Shown here: in pieces, positions 27,301 through 41,600 of the stretch
Layout: each line of letters opens with the position of its first letter
Numbering within the stretch: position 1 is the first letter of the stretch
Source of the DNA: Endomychus coccineus
Taxonomy: Eukaryota > Arthropoda > Insecta > Coleoptera > Endomychidae
Assembly: GCA_958510875.1 (NCBI GenBank)
Contig: CAUEHT010000005.1
Location: forward strand, 582,940-646,939
Reading direction: 5' to 3'
DNA: 64,000 nt
The notes under the pieces: generated by a model
Databases searched by the model: none
Seen by the model: only the letters and a program-made list of their open reading frames with translations
What the model was told of the DNA's origin: nothing
Translations under genes and position numbers: made by a program

Positions 27301-29967
27301 ATTTCCAGAAAGTTATATTAACTCTATTTTGGAGATTATTTTAAATACGGGGGTAGTTATCAGGGTAAATATTGATACACAAAATCTGAAATGTTGTAGG
27401 TAGACTTTCTCAGCTCGTTTTTAATATACAGTGAAAAGGGAATTTCCAGAAACGTTATATTAACTCTGTTTTGGAGATTATTTTGAATACGGGGGTAGTT
27501 GTCAGGGTAAATATTGATACACAAAATCTGAAATGTGGTAGGTAGACTTTCTCAGCTCGTTTTGAATATACAGTGGAGATGAAATTTCTAGAAACGATAT
27601 ATTAACTCTGTTTTGGAGATTATTTTGGATACGGGAGTAGTTATCGGGGTGAATAGTGATACACAAAATCTGAAATGAGGTAGGTAGACCTTCTCAGCTC
27701 GTTTTGAATATACAGTGGAAAGGAAATTTCCAGAAAGTTATATTAACTCCATTTTGGAGATTATTTTGAATACGGGGGTAGTTATCAGGGTGAATATTGA
27801 TACACAAAATCTGAAATGTTGTAGGTAGACTTTCGCAGCTCGTTTTTAATATACAGTGAAAATGAAATTTCCAGAATCGTTATATTAACTCTGTTTTGGA
27901 GATTATTTTGAATACGGGGGTAGTTATCAGGGTAAATATTGATAAACAAAATCTGAAATGAGATAGGTAGGCTTTCTCAGCTCGTTTTGAATAAACAGTG
28001 AGAAGGACATTTACAGAAACGTTATATTAACTCTGTTTTGGAGATTATTTTGAATACGGGGGTAGTTATCAGGGTAAATATTGATACACAAAATTTGAAA
28101 TGAGATAGGTAGGCTTTCTTAGCTCGTTTTGAATAAACAGTGAGAAGGAAATTTCCAGAAACGTTATAATAACTCTGTTTTGAAGATTATTTTGAATACG
28201 GGGGTATTTATCAGGGTAAATGTTGATACACAGAATCTGAAATGAGATAGGTAGGCTTTCTCAGCTCGTTTTGAATGAACAGTGAGAAGGAAATTTCCAG
28301 AAACGTTATATTTACTCTGTTTTGGAGATTATTCTGAATACGGGGGTAGTTAGCAGGGTAAATATTGATACACAAAATCTGAAATGTGGTAGCTAGACTT
28401 TCTCAGCTCGTTTTGAATATACAGTGGAAAGGAAATTTCTAGAAACCATATATTAACTCTGTTTTGGAGATTATTTTGAACACGGGGGTAGTTATCAGGC
28501 TAAATATCGATACACAAAATCTGAAATGTGGTAGGTAGACTTTTTCAGCTCGTTTTGAATATACCGTTTAAAGAAAATTTCCAGAAAGTTATATTAACTC
28601 TGTTTTGGAGATTATGTTGTATACGGGGGTAGTTATCAGGGTAAATATCGACACAACATCTGAAATGTAGTAGGTAGACTTTCTCAGCTCGTTTTTAATA
28701 TACAGTGAAAAGGAAATTTCCAGAAACGTTATATTAACTCTGTTTTGGAGATTATTTTGAATACGGGGGTAGTTATCAGGGTAAAGATTGATACACAAAA
28801 TCTGAAATGTGGTAGGTAGATTTTCTCAGCTAGTTTTGAATATACAGTGAGAAGGAAATTTCTAGAAACGATATTTTAACTCTGTTTTGGAGATTATTTT
28901 GGATACGGGAGTAGTTATCAGGGTAAATATTGATACACAAAATCTGAAATGTGGTAGGTAGATTTTCTCAGCTCGTTTTGAATATACAGTGAGAAGGAAA
29001 TTTCTAGAAACGATATTTTAACTCTGTTTTGGAGATTATTTTGAATACGGGGGTAGTTATCAGAGTAAAGATTGATACACAAAATCTGAAATGTGGTAGG
29101 TAGATTTTCTCAGCTAGTTTTGAATATACAGTGAGAAGGAAATTTCTAGAAACGATATTTTAACTCTGTTTTGGAGATTATTTTGAATACGGGGGTAGTT
29201 ATCAGGGTGAATATTGATACACAAAATCTGAAATGAGATAGGTAGGCCTTCTCAGCTCGTTTTGAATATACAGTGAAAAGGAAATTTCTAGAAACCATAT
29301 ATTAACTCAGTTTTGGAGAATATTTTGATTACGGGGTAGTTAGCAGGGTAAATAGTGATACACAAAATCTGAAATGTAGTAGGTAGACGTTCTCTGCTCG
29401 TTTTGAATATACAGTGAAAAGGAAATTTCCAGAAAGTTATATTAACTCTAGTTTGGAGATTATTTTGGATACGGGAATAGTTATCAGGGTAAATATTGAT
29501 ACACAAAATCTGAAATGTGGTAGGTAGATTTTCTCAGCTTGTTTTGAATATACAGTGAGGAGGAAATTTCTAGAAACGATATTTTAACTCTGTTTTGGAG
29601 ATTATTTTGAATACGGGGGTAGTTATCAGGGTAAAGATTGATACACAAAATCTGAAATGTGGCAGGTAGATTTTCTCACCTCGTTTTGAATATACAGTGA
29701 GAAGGAAATTTCTAGAAACGATATTTTAACTCTGTTTTGGAGATTATTTTGAATACGGGGGTAGTTATCAGGGTAAATATTGATACACAAAATCTGAAAT
29801 GAGGTGGTAGGCTTTCTCAGCTCGTTTTCAATATACAGTGAAAAGGGAATTTCTAGAAACCATATATTAACTCTGTTTTGAAGATTATTTTGAATACGGG
29901 GTAGTTAGCAGGGTAAATAGTGATACACAAAATCTGAAATGTGGTAGGTAGACCTTCTCTGCTCGTT
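24310..29967 (+). repeat. Higher-order repeat C, 20-mer of 2829 bp, two near-identical copies
   Basis: C1 is about 24310-27138 and C2 about 27139-29967. TGGAGAATTTTGAATACTGG lies at 24362 and 27191, and the rare ATATCGACACAACATCTG monomer recurs at about 25817 and 28646. Blocks with AATAAACAGTGAGAAGGACA, TAGCTAGACTTTCTC and ATACCGTTTAAAG keep the same order. Differences seen are scattered single bases. Monomers of this class first bring in TATCGATA. Confidence 0.85.
25676..25683 (+). promoter_or_regulatory. Representative DRE/BEAF-like palindrome TATCGATA in a monomer subset
   Basis: A subset of monomers has AAATATCGATACAC where most have AAATATTGATACAC, creating the palindrome TATCGATA, the insect DNA-replication-related element core bound by DREF and overlapping BEAF-32 CGATA sites. 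Other copies lie at 28505, near 31617, 31757, 31900, 32753 and 38840-39980, in the repeated blocks to 49900, and at 56537-58390. I saw none in the first 25 kb. The motif is certain; binding is inference. Confidence 0.5.
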
Positions 29968-32900
29968 TTGAATATACAGTGAAAAGGAAATTTCCAGAAA
30001 GTTATATTAACTCTAGTTTGGAGATTATTCTGAATACGGGGGTAGTTATCAGGGTAAATATTGATACACAGAATCTAAAATGTGGTAGGTAGACTTTCTC
30101 AGCTCGTTTTTAATATACAGTGGAAAGGAAATTTCCAGAAACGTTATATTAACTCTGTTTTGGAGAATTTTGAATACTGGGGTAGTTATCAGAGTAAATA
30201 TTGATACACAAAATCTGAAATGTGGTAGGTAGACTCGCTCAGCTCGTTTTGAATATACAGTGAAAAGGAAATTTCTAGAAACGATATATTACATCTGTTT
30301 TGGAGATTATTTTGGATACGGGAGTAGTTATCGGGGTGAATAGTGATACACAAAATCTGAAATGAGGTAGGTAGACCTTCTCAGCTCGTTTTGAATATAC
30401 AGTGAAAAGGAAATTTCCAGAAAGTTATATTAACTCTATTTTGGAGATTATTTTAAATACGGGGGTAGTTATCAAGGTAAATATTGATACACAAAATCTG
30501 AAATGTTGTAGGTAGACTTTCTCAGCTCGTTTTTAATATACAGTGAAAAGGGAATTTCCAGAAACGGTATATTAACTCTGTTTTGGAGATTATTTTGAAT
30601 ACGGGGGTAGTTGTCAGGGTAAATATTGATACACAAAATCTGGAATGTGGTAGGTAGACTTTCTCAGCTCGTTTTGAATTTACAGTGGAAATGAAATTTC
30701 TAGAAACGATATATTAACTCTGTTTTGGAGATTATTTTGGATACGGGAGTAGTTATCGGGGTAAATAGTGATACACAAAATCTGAAATGAGGTAGGTAGA
30801 CCTTCTCAGCTCGTTTTGAATATACAGTGAAAAGGAAATTTCCAGAAAGTTATATTAACTCTATTTTGGAGATTATTTTGAATACGGGGGTAGTTATCAG
30901 GGTAAATATTGATACACAAAATCTGAAATGTTGTAGGTAGACTTTCGCAGCTCGTTTTTAATATACAGTGAAAATGAAATTTCCAGAATCGTTATATTAA
31001 CTCTGTTTTGGAGATTATTTTGAATACGGGGGTAGTTATCAGGGTAAATATTGATACACAAAATCTGAAATGAGATAGGTAGGCTTTCTCAGCTCGTTTT
31101 GAATAAACAGTGAGAAGGACATTTACAGAAACGTTATATTAACTCTGTTTTGGAGATTATTTTGAATACGGGGGTAGTTATCAGGGTAAATATTGATACA
31201 CAAAATCTGAAATGAGATAGGTAGGCTTTCCCAGCTCGTTTTGAATAAACAGTGAGAAGGAAATTTCCAGAAACGTTATAATAACTCTGTTTTGAAGATT
31301 ATTTTGAATACGGGGGTATTTATCAGGGTAAATATTGATACACAGAATCTGAAATGAGATAGGTAGGCTTTCTCAGCTCGTTTTGAATAAACAGTGAGAA
31401 GGAAATTTCCAGAAACGTTATATTTACCCTGTTTTGGAGATTATTTTGAATACGGGGGGTAGTTAGCAGGGTAAATATTGATACACAAAATCTGAAATGT
31501 GGTAGCTAGACTTTCTCAGCTCGTTTTGAATATACAGTGGAAAGGAAATTTCTAGAAACCATATATTAACTCTGTTTTGGAGATTATTTTGAACACGGGG
31601 GTAGTTATCAGGGTAAATATCGATACACAAAATCTGAAATGTGGTAGGTAGACTTTTTCAGCTCGTTTTGAATATACAGTTTAAAGAAAATTTCCAGAAA
31701 GTTATATTAACTCTGTTTTGGAGATTATGTTGAAAACGGGGGTAGTTATCAGGGTAAATATCGATACACAAAATCTGAAATGTAGTAGGTAGACTTTCTC
31801 AGCTCGTTTTTAATATACAGTGAAAAGGAAATTTCCAGAAACGTTATATTAACTCTGTTTTGGAGATTATTTTGAATACGGGGGTAGTTATCAGGGTAAA
31901 TATCGATACACAAAATCTGAAATGTAGTAGCTAGACCTTCTCAGCTCTTTTTTAATATACAGTGAAAAGGAAATTTCCAGAAACGTTATATTAACTCTGT
32001 TTTGGAGATTATTTTGAATACGGGGGTAGTTATCAGGGTGAATATCGATACACAAAATCTGAAATGGAGTAGGTAGACTTCCTCAGCTCGTTTTTAATAT
32101 ACAGTGAAAATGAAATTTCCAGAATCGTTATATTAACTCTGTTTTGGAGATTATTTTGAATACGGGGGTAGTTATCAGGGTAAATATTGATAAACAAAAT
32201 CTGAAATGAGATAGGTAGGCTTTCTCAGCTCGTTTTGAATAAACAGTGAGAAGGACATTTACAGAAACGTTATATTAACTCTGTTTTGGAGATTATTTTG
32301 AATACGGGGGTAGTTATCAGGGTAAATATTGATACCCAAAATCTGAAATGAGATAGGTAGGCTTTCTTAGCTCGTTTTGAATAAACAGTGAGAAGGAAAT
32401 TTCCAGAAACGTTATAATAACTCTGTTTTGAAGATTATTTTGAATACGGGGGTATTTATCAGGGTAAATGTTGATACACAGAATCTGAAATGAGATAGGT
32501 AGGCTTTCTCAGCTCGTTTTGAATAAACAGTGAGAAGGAAATTTCCAGAAACGTTATATTTACTCTGTTTTGGAGATTATTCTGAATACGGGGGTAGTTA
32601 GCAGGGTAAATATTGATACACAAAATCTGAAATGTGGTAGCTAGACTTTCTCAGCTCGTTTTGAATATACAGTGGAAAGGAAATTTCTAGAAACCATATA
32701 TTAACTCTGTTTTGGAGATTATTTTGAACACGGGGGTAGTTATCAGGGTAAATATCGATACACAAAATCTGAAATGTGGTAGGTAGACTTTTTCAGCTCG
32801 TTTTGAATATACCGTTTAAAGAAAATTTCCAGAAAGTTATATTAACTCTTTTTTGGAGATTATGTTGTATACGGGGGTAGTTATCAGGGTAAATATCGAT

Positions 32901-33540
32901 ACACAAAATCTGAAATGTAGTAGGTAGACTTTCTCAGCTCGTTTTTAATATACAGTGAAAAGGAAATTTCCAGAAACGTTATATTAACTCTGTTTTGGAG
33001 ATTATTTTGAATACGGGGGTAGTTATCAGGGTAAAGATTGATACACAAAATCTGAAATGTGGTAGGTAGATTTTCTCAGCTAGTTTTGAATATACAGTGA
33101 GAAGGAAATTTCTAGAAACGATATTTTAACTCTGTTTTGGAGATTATTTTGGATACGGGAGTAGTTATCAAGGTAAATATTGATACACAAAATCTGAAAT
33201 GTGGTAGGTAGATTTTCTCAGCTCGTTTTGAATATACAGTGAGAAGGAAATTTCTAGAAACGATATTTTAACTCTGTTTTGGAGATTATTTTGAATACGG
33301 GGGTAGTTATCAGGGTAAAGATTGATACACAAAATCTGAAATGTGGTAGGTAGATTTTCTCAGCTAGTTTTGAATATACAGTGAGAAGGAAATTCCTAGA
33401 AACGATATTTTAACTCTGTTTTGGAGACTATTTTGAATACGGGGGTAGTTATCAGGGTGAATATTGATACACAAAATCTGAAATGAGATAGGTAGGCCTT
33501 CTCAGCTCATTTTGAATATACAGTGAAAAGGAAATTTCTA
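29968..33540 (+). repeat. Degenerate C-type satellite block with TATCGATA monomers
   Basis: Most of HOR C is repeated here with rearrangement. The AAACAGTGAGAAGGACA monomer recurs at about 31110 and 32250, and the TAGCTAGAC and ACCGTTTAAAG/ACAGTTTAAAG monomers are present twice. A run of TATCGATA monomers lies between about 31617 and 32050. A single-base G-run expansion (GGGGGG) occurs near 31454 and recurs near 38682, 43918 and 48592. Confidence 0.7.
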
Positions 33541-36500
33541 GAAACCATATATTAACTCTGTTTTGGAGAATATTTTGAATACGGGGTAGTTAGCAGGGTA
33601 AATAGTGATACACAAAATCTGAAATGTAGTAGGTAGACGTTCTCTGCTCGTTTTGAATATACAGTGAAAAGGAAATTTCCAGAAAGTTATATTAACTCTA
33701 GTTTGGAGATTATTTTGGATACGGGAATAGTTATCAGGGTAAATATTGATACACAAAATCTGAAATGTGGTAGGTAGATTTTCTCAGCTCGTTTTGAACA
33801 TACAGTGAGGAGGAAATTTCTAGAAACGATATTTTAACTCTGTTTTGGAGATTATTTTGAATACGGGGGTAGTTATCAGGGTAAAGATTGATACACAAAA
33901 TCTGAAATGTGGCAGGTAGATTTTCTCACCTCGTTTTGAATATACAGTGAGGAGGAAAGTCCTAGAAACGATATTTTAACTCTGTTTTGGAGATTATTTT
34001 GAATACGGGGGTAGTTATCAGGGTAAATATTGATGCACAAAATCTGAAATGAGGTAGGTAGGCTTTCTCAGCTCGTTTTCAATATACAGTGAAAAGGAAA
34101 TTTCTAGAAACCATATATCAACTCTGTTTTGGAGATTATTTTGAATACGGGGTAGTTAGCAGGGTAAATAGTGATACACAAAATCTGAAATGTGGTATGT
34201 AGACCTTCTCTGCTCGTTTTGAATATACAGTGAAAAGGAAATTTCCAGAAAGTTATATTAACTCTAGTTTGGAGATTATTCTGAATACGGGGGTAGTTAT
34301 CAGGGTAAATATTGATACACAAAATCTAAAATGTGGTAGGTAGACTTTCTCAGCTCGTTTTTAATATACAGTGAGGAGGAAATTTCTAGAAACGATATTT
34401 TAACTCTGTTTTGGAGATTATTTTGAATACGGGGGTAGTTATCAGGGTAAAGATTGATACACAAAATCTGAAATGTGGCAGGTAGATTTTCTCACCTCGT
34501 TTTGAATATACAGTGAGAAGGAAATTTCTAGAAACGATATTTTAACTCTGTTTTGGAGATTATTTTGAATACGGGGGTAGTTATCAGGGTAAATATTGAT
34601 ACACAAAATCTGAAATGAGGTAGGTAGGCTTTCTCAGCTCGTTTTCAATATACAGTGAAAAGGAAATTTCTAGAAACCATATATTAACTCTGTTTTGGAG
34701 ATTATTTTGAATACGGGGTAGTTAGCAGGGTAAATAGTGATACACAAAATCTGAAATGTGGTATGTAGACTTTCTCCGCTCGTTTTGAATATACAGTGAA
34801 AAGGAAATTTCCAGAAAGTTATATTAACTCTAGTTTGGAGATTATTCTGAATACGGGGGTAGTTATCAGAGTAAATATTGATACACAAAATCTGAAATGT
34901 GGTAGGTAGACTTGCTCAGCTCGTTTTGAATATACAGTGAAAAGGAAATTCCTAGAAACGATATATTACATCTGTTTTGGAGATTATTTTGGATACGGGA
35001 GTAGTTATCGGGGTGAATAGTGATACACAAAATCTGAAATGAGGTAGGTAGACCTTCTCAGCTCGTTTTGAATATACAGTGAAAAGAAAATTTCCAGAAA
35101 GTTATATTAACTCTATTTTGGAGATTATTTTAAATACGGGGGTAGTTATCAGGGTAAATATTGATACATAAAATCTGAAATGTTGTAGGTAGACTTTCTC
35201 AGCTCGTTTTTAATATACAGTGAAAAGGGAATTTCCAGAAACGTTATATTAACTCTGTTTTGGAGATTATTTTGAATACGGGGGTAGTTGTCAGGGTAAA
35301 TATTGATACACAAAATCTTGAATGTGGTAGGTAGACTTTCTCAGCTCGTTTTGAATTTACAGTGGAAATGAAATTTCTAGAAACGATATATTAACTCTGT
35401 TTTGGAGATTATTTTGGATACGGGAGTAGTTATCGGGGTAAATAGTGATACACAAAATCTGAAATGAGGTAGGTAGACCTTCTCAGCTCGTTTTGAATAT
35501 ACAGTGAAAAGGAAATTTCCTGAAAGTTATATTAACTCTATTTTGGAGATTATTTTGAATACGGGGGTAGTTATCAGGGTAAATATTGATACACAAAATC
35601 TGAAATGTTGTAGGTAGACTTTCGCAGCTCGTTTTTAATATACAGTGAAAATGAAATTTCCAGAATCGTTATATTAACTCTGTTTTGGAGATTATTTTGA
35701 ATACGGGGGTAGTTATCAGGGTAAATATTGATACACAAAATCTGAAATGAGATAGGTAGGCTTTCTCAGCTCGTTTTGAATAAACAGTGAGAAGGACATT
35801 TACAGAAACGTTATATTAACTCTGTTTTGGAGATTATTTTGAATACGGGGGTAGTTATCAGGGTAAATATTGATACACAAAATCTGAAATGAGATAGGTA
35901 GGCTTTCCCAGCTCGTTTTGAATAAACAGTGAGAAGGAAATTTCCAGAAACGTTATAATAACTCTGTTTTGAAGATTATTTTGAATACGGGGGTATTTAT
36001 CAGGGTAAATATTGATACACAAAATCTGAATTGAGATAGGTAGGCTTTCTCAGCTCGTTTTGAATAAACAGTGAGAAGGAAATTTCCAGAAACCATATAT
36101 TAACTCTGTTTTGGAGAATATTTTGAATACGGGGTAGTTAGCAGGGTAAATAGTGATACACAAAATCTGAAATGTAGTAGGTAGACGTTCTCTGCTCGTT
36201 TTGAATATACAGTGAAAAGGAAATTTCCAGAAAGTTATATTAACTCTAGTTTGGAGATTATTTTGGATACGGGAATAGTTATCAGGGTAAATATTGATAC
36301 ACAAAATCTGAAATGTGGTAGGTAGATTTTCTCAGCTCGTTTTGAATATACAGTGAGGAGGAAATTTCTAGAAACGATATTTTAACTCGGTTTTGGAGAT
36401 TATTTTGAATACGGGGGTAGTTATCAGGGTAAAGATTGATACACAAAATCTTAAATGTGGCAGGTAGATTTTCTCACCTCGTTTTGAATATACAGTGAGA

Positions 36501-38636
36501 AGGAAATTTCTAGAAACGATATTTTAACTCTGTTTTGGAGATTATTTTGAATACGGGGGTAGTTATCAGGGTAAATATTGATACACAAAATCTGAAATGA
36601 GGTAGGTAGGCTTTCTCAGCTCGTTTTCAATATACAGTGAAAAGGAAATTTCTAGAAACCATATATTAACTCTGTTTTGGAGATTATTTCGAATACGGGG
36701 TAGTTAGCAGGGTAAATAGTGATACACAAAATCTGAAATGTGGTATGTAGATCTTCTATGCTCGGTTTGAATATACAGTGAAAAGGAAATTTCCAGAAAG
36801 TTATATTAAATCTAGTTTGGAGATTATTCTGAATACGGGGGTAGTTATCAGGGTAAATATTGATACACAAAATCTAAAATGTGGTAGGTAGACTTTCTCA
36901 GCTCGTTTTTAATATACAGTGAGGAGGAAATTTCTAGAAACGATATTTTAACTCTGTTTTGGAGATTATTTTGAATACGGCGGTAGTTATCAGGGTAAAG
37001 ATTGATACACAAAATCTGAAATGTGGCAGGTAGATTTTCTCACCTCGTTTTGAATATACAGTGAGAAGGAAATTTCTAGAAACGATATTTTAACTCTGTT
37101 TTGGAGATTATTTCGAATACGGGGGTAGTTATCAGGGTAAATAGTGATACACAAAATCTGAAATGAGGTAGGTAGGCTTTCTCAGCTCGTTTTCAATATA
37201 CAGTGAAAAGGAAATTTCTAGAAACCATATATTAACTCTGTTTTGGAGATTATTTTGAATACGGGGTAGTTAGCAGGGTAAATAGTGATACACAAAATCA
37301 GAAATGTGGTATGTAGACCTTCTCTGCTCGTTTTGAATATACAGTGAAAAGGAAATTTCCAGAAAGTTATATTAACTCTAGTTTGGAGATTATTCTGAAT
37401 ACGGGGGTAGTTATCAGAGTAAATATTGATACACAAAATCTGAAATGTGGTAGGTAGACTTGCTCAGCTCGTTTTGAATATACAGTGAAAAGGAAATTCC
37501 TAGAAACGATATATTACATCTGTTTTGGAGATTATTTTGGATACGGGAGTAGTTATCGGGGTGAATAGTGATACACAAAATCTGAAATGAGGTAGGTAGA
37601 CCTTCTCAGCTCGTTTTGAATATACAGTGAGAAGAAAATTTCCAGAAAGTTATATTAACTCTATTTTGGAGATTATTTTAAATACGGGGGTAGTTATCAG
37701 GGTAAATATTGATACACAAAATCTGAAATGTTGTAGGTAGACTTTCTCAGCTCGTTTTTAATATACAGTGAAAAGGGAATTTCCAGAAACGTTATATTAA
37801 CTCTGTTTTGGAGATTATTTTGAATACGGGGGTAGTTGTCAGGGTAAATATTGATACACAAAATCTGGAATGTGGTAGGTAGACTTTCTCAGCTCGTTTT
37901 GAATTTACAGTGAAAATGAAATTTCTAGAAACGATATATTAACTCTGTTTTGGAGATTATTTTGGATACGGGAGTAGTTATCGGGGTAAATAGTGATACA
38001 CAAAATCTGAAATGAGGTAGGTAGACCTTCTCAGCTCGTTTTGAATATACAGTGAAAAGGAAATTTCCAGAAAGTTATATTAACTCTATTTTGGAGATTA
38101 TTTTGAATACGGGGGTAGTTATCAGGGTAAATATTGATACACAAAATCTGAAATGTTGTAGGTAGACTTTCGCAGCTCGTTTTTAATATACAGTGAAAAT
38201 GAAATTTCCAGAATCGTTATATTAACTCTGTTTTGGAGATTATTTTGAATACGGGGGTAGTTATCAGGGTAAATATTGATACACAAAATCTGAAATGAGA
38301 TAGGTAGGCTTTCTCAGCTCGTTTTGAATAAACAGTGAGAAGGACATTTACAGAAACGTTATATTAACTCTGTTTTGGAGATTATTTTGAATACGGGGGT
38401 AGTTATCAGGGTAAATATTGATACACAAAATCTGAAATGAGATAGGTAGGCTTTCCCAACTCGTTTTGAATAAACAGTGAGAAGGAAATTTCCAGAAACG
38501 TTATAATAACTCTGTTTTGAAGATTATTTTGAATACGGGGGTATTTATCAGGGTAAATATTGATACACAAAATCTGAATTGAGATAGGTAGGCTTTCTCA
38601 GCTCGTTTTGAATAAACAGTGAGAAGGAAATTTCCA
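33541..38636 (+). repeat. Higher-order repeat D, 18-mer of 2548 bp with internal 4-mer of 566 bp
   Basis: D1 is 33541-36088 and D2 36089-38636; both begin at a GAAACCATATATTAACTCTG monomer. Within each copy a four-monomer block repeats at about 566 bp, best seen from GGAAATTTCTAGAAACC near 33531, 34097 and 34663 and again near 36645 and 37211. The D1/D2 boundary is a hybrid monomer: AATAAACAGTGAGAAGG (normally followed by GAAACGTTATATTTACTC) is joined directly to GAAACCATATATTAAC at 36089. Confidence 0.8.
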
Positions 38637-41600
38637 GAAACGTTATATTTACTCTGTTTTGGAGATTATTTTGAATACGGGGGGTAGTTAGCAGGGTAAA
38701 TATTGATACACAAAATCTGAAATGTGGTAGCTAGACTTTCTCAGCTCGTTTTGAATATACAGTGGGAAGGAAATTTCTAGAAACCATATATTAACTCTGT
38801 TTTGGAGATTATTTTGAACACGGGGGTAGTTATCAGGGTAAATATCGATACACAAAATCTGAAATGTGGTAGGTAGACTTTTTCAGCTCGTTTTGAATAT
38901 ACAGTTTAAAGAAAATTTCCAGAAAGTTATATTAACTCTGTTTTGGAGATTATGTTGAATACGGGGGTAGTTATCAGGGTAAATATCGATACACAAAATC
39001 TGAAATGTAGTAGGTAGACTTTCTCAGCTCGTTTTTAATATACAGTGAATAGGAAATTTCCAGAAACGTTATATTAACTCTGTTTTGGAGATTATTTTGA
39101 ATACGGGGGTAGTTATCAGGGTAAATATCGATACACAAAATCTGAAATGTAGTAGCTAGACCTTCTCAGCTCTTTTTTAATATACAGTGAAAAGGAAATT
39201 TCCAGAAACGTTATATTAACTCTGTTTTGGAGATTATTTTGAATATGGGGGTAGTTATCAGGGTAAATATCGATACACAAAATCTGAAATGGAGTAGGTA
39301 GACTTCCTCAGCTCGTTTTTAATATACAGAGGAAAGGAAATTTCCAGAAACGTTATATCAACTCTGTTTTGGAGATTATTTTGAATACGGGGGTAGTTAT
39401 CAGGGTGAATATAGATACACAAAATCTGAAATGTAGTAGGTAGACTTTCTCAGCTCGTTTTTAATATACAGTGAAAAGGAAATTTCCAGAAACGTTATAT
39501 TAACTCTGTTTTGGAGATTATTTTGAATACGGGGGTAGTTATCAGGGTAAATATCGATACACAAAATCTGAAATGTAGTAGGTAGACTTTCTCAGCTCGT
39601 TTTTAATATACAGTGGAAAGGAAATTTCCAGAAACGTTATATTAACTCTGTTTTGGAGATTATTTTGAATACGGGGGTAGTTATCAGGGTAAATATCGAT
39701 ACAGAAAATCTGAAATGGAGTAGGTAGACTTTCTCAGCTCGTTTTTAATATACAGTGAAAAGGAAATTTCCAGAAACGTTATATTAACTCTGTTTTGGAG
39801 ATTATTTTGAATACGGGGGTAGTTATTAGGGTAAATATAGATACACAAAATCTGAAATGTAGTAGGTAGACTTTCTCAGCTCGTTTTTAATATACCGTGA
39901 AAAGGAAATTTCCAGAAACGTTATATTAACTCTGTTTTGGAGATTATTTTGAATGCGGGGGTAGTTATCAGGGTAAATATCGATACACAAAATCTGAAAT
40001 GTAGTAGGTAGACTTTCTCAGTTCGTTTTGAATTTACAGTGGAAATGAAATTTCTAGAAACGATATATTAACTCTGTTTTGGAGATTATTTTGGATACGG
40101 GAGTAGTTATCGGGGTAAATAGTGATACACAAAATCTGAAATGAGGTAGGTAGAATTTCTCAGCTCGTTTTTATAATACAGTGAAAAGGAAATTCCCAGA
40201 AGGTTACATTAACTCTATTTTGGAGATTATTCTGAATACGGGGGTAGTTATCAGGGTAAATATTGATACACAAAATCTAAAATGTGGTAGGTAGAATTTC
40301 TCAGCTCGTTTTTAATATACAGTGAAAAGGAAATTTCCAGAAACGTTATATCAACTCTGTTTTGGAGATTATTTTGAATACTGGGGTAGTTATCAGGATA
40401 AATATTGATACACAAAATCTGAAATGTGGTAGGTAGACTTTCTCAGCTCGTTTTGAATATACAGTGAAAAGGAAATTTCTAGAAACGATATATTAAATCT
40501 GTTTTGGACATTATTTTGGATACGGGAGTAGTTATCGGGGTAAATAGTGATACACAAAATCTGAAATGAAGTAGGTAGACCTTCTCAGATCGTTTTTAAT
40601 ATACGTTGAAAAAGAAATTTCCAGAAAGTTATATTAACTCTATTTTGGAGATTATTTTGAATACGGGGGTAGTTATCAGGGTAAATATTGATACACAGAA
40701 TCTGAAATGTGGTAGGTAGAATTTCTCAGCTTGTTTTGAATATACAGTGAGAAGGAAATTTCTAGAAACGATATTTTAACTCTGTTTTGGAGATTATTTT
40801 GAATACGGGGGTAGTTAGCAGGGTAAATATTGATACACAAAATCTGAAATGTGGTAGGTAGATTTTCTCAGTTCGTTTTGAATATACAGTGAGAAGGAAA
40901 TTTCTAGAAACGATATTTTAACTCTGTTTTGGAGATTATTTTGGATACGGGAGTAGTTATCAGGGTAAATATTGATACACAAAATCTGAAATGTGGTAGG
41001 TAGGCCTTCTCAGCTCGTTTTGAATATTCAGTGAAAAGGAAATTTCTAGAAACCATATATTAACTCTGTTTTGGAGAATATTTTGAATACGGGGTAGTTA
41101 GCAGGGTAAATAGTGATACACAAAATCTGAAATGTGGTACGAGACCTTCTCTGCTCGTTTTGAATATACAGTGAAAAGGAAATTTCCAGAATGTTATATT
41201 AACTCTAGTTTGGAGATTATTTTGGATACGGGAGTAGTTATCAGGATAAATATTGATACACAAAATCTGAAATGTGGTAGGTAGATTTTCTCAGCTCGTT
41301 TTGAATATACAGTGAGGAGGAAATTTCTAGAAACGATATTTTAACTCTGTTTAGGAGATTATTTTGAATACGGGGGTAGTTATCAGGGTAAAGATTGATA
41401 CACAAAATCTGAAATGTGGTAGGTAGATTTTCTCACCTCGTTTCGAATATACAGTGAGAAGGAAATTTCTAGAAACGATATTTTAACTCTGTTTTGGAGA
41501 TTATTTTGAATACGGGGGTAGTTATCAGGGTAAATATTGATACACAAAATCTGAAATGAGGTAGGTAGGCTTTCTCAGCTCGTTTTCAATATACAGTGAA

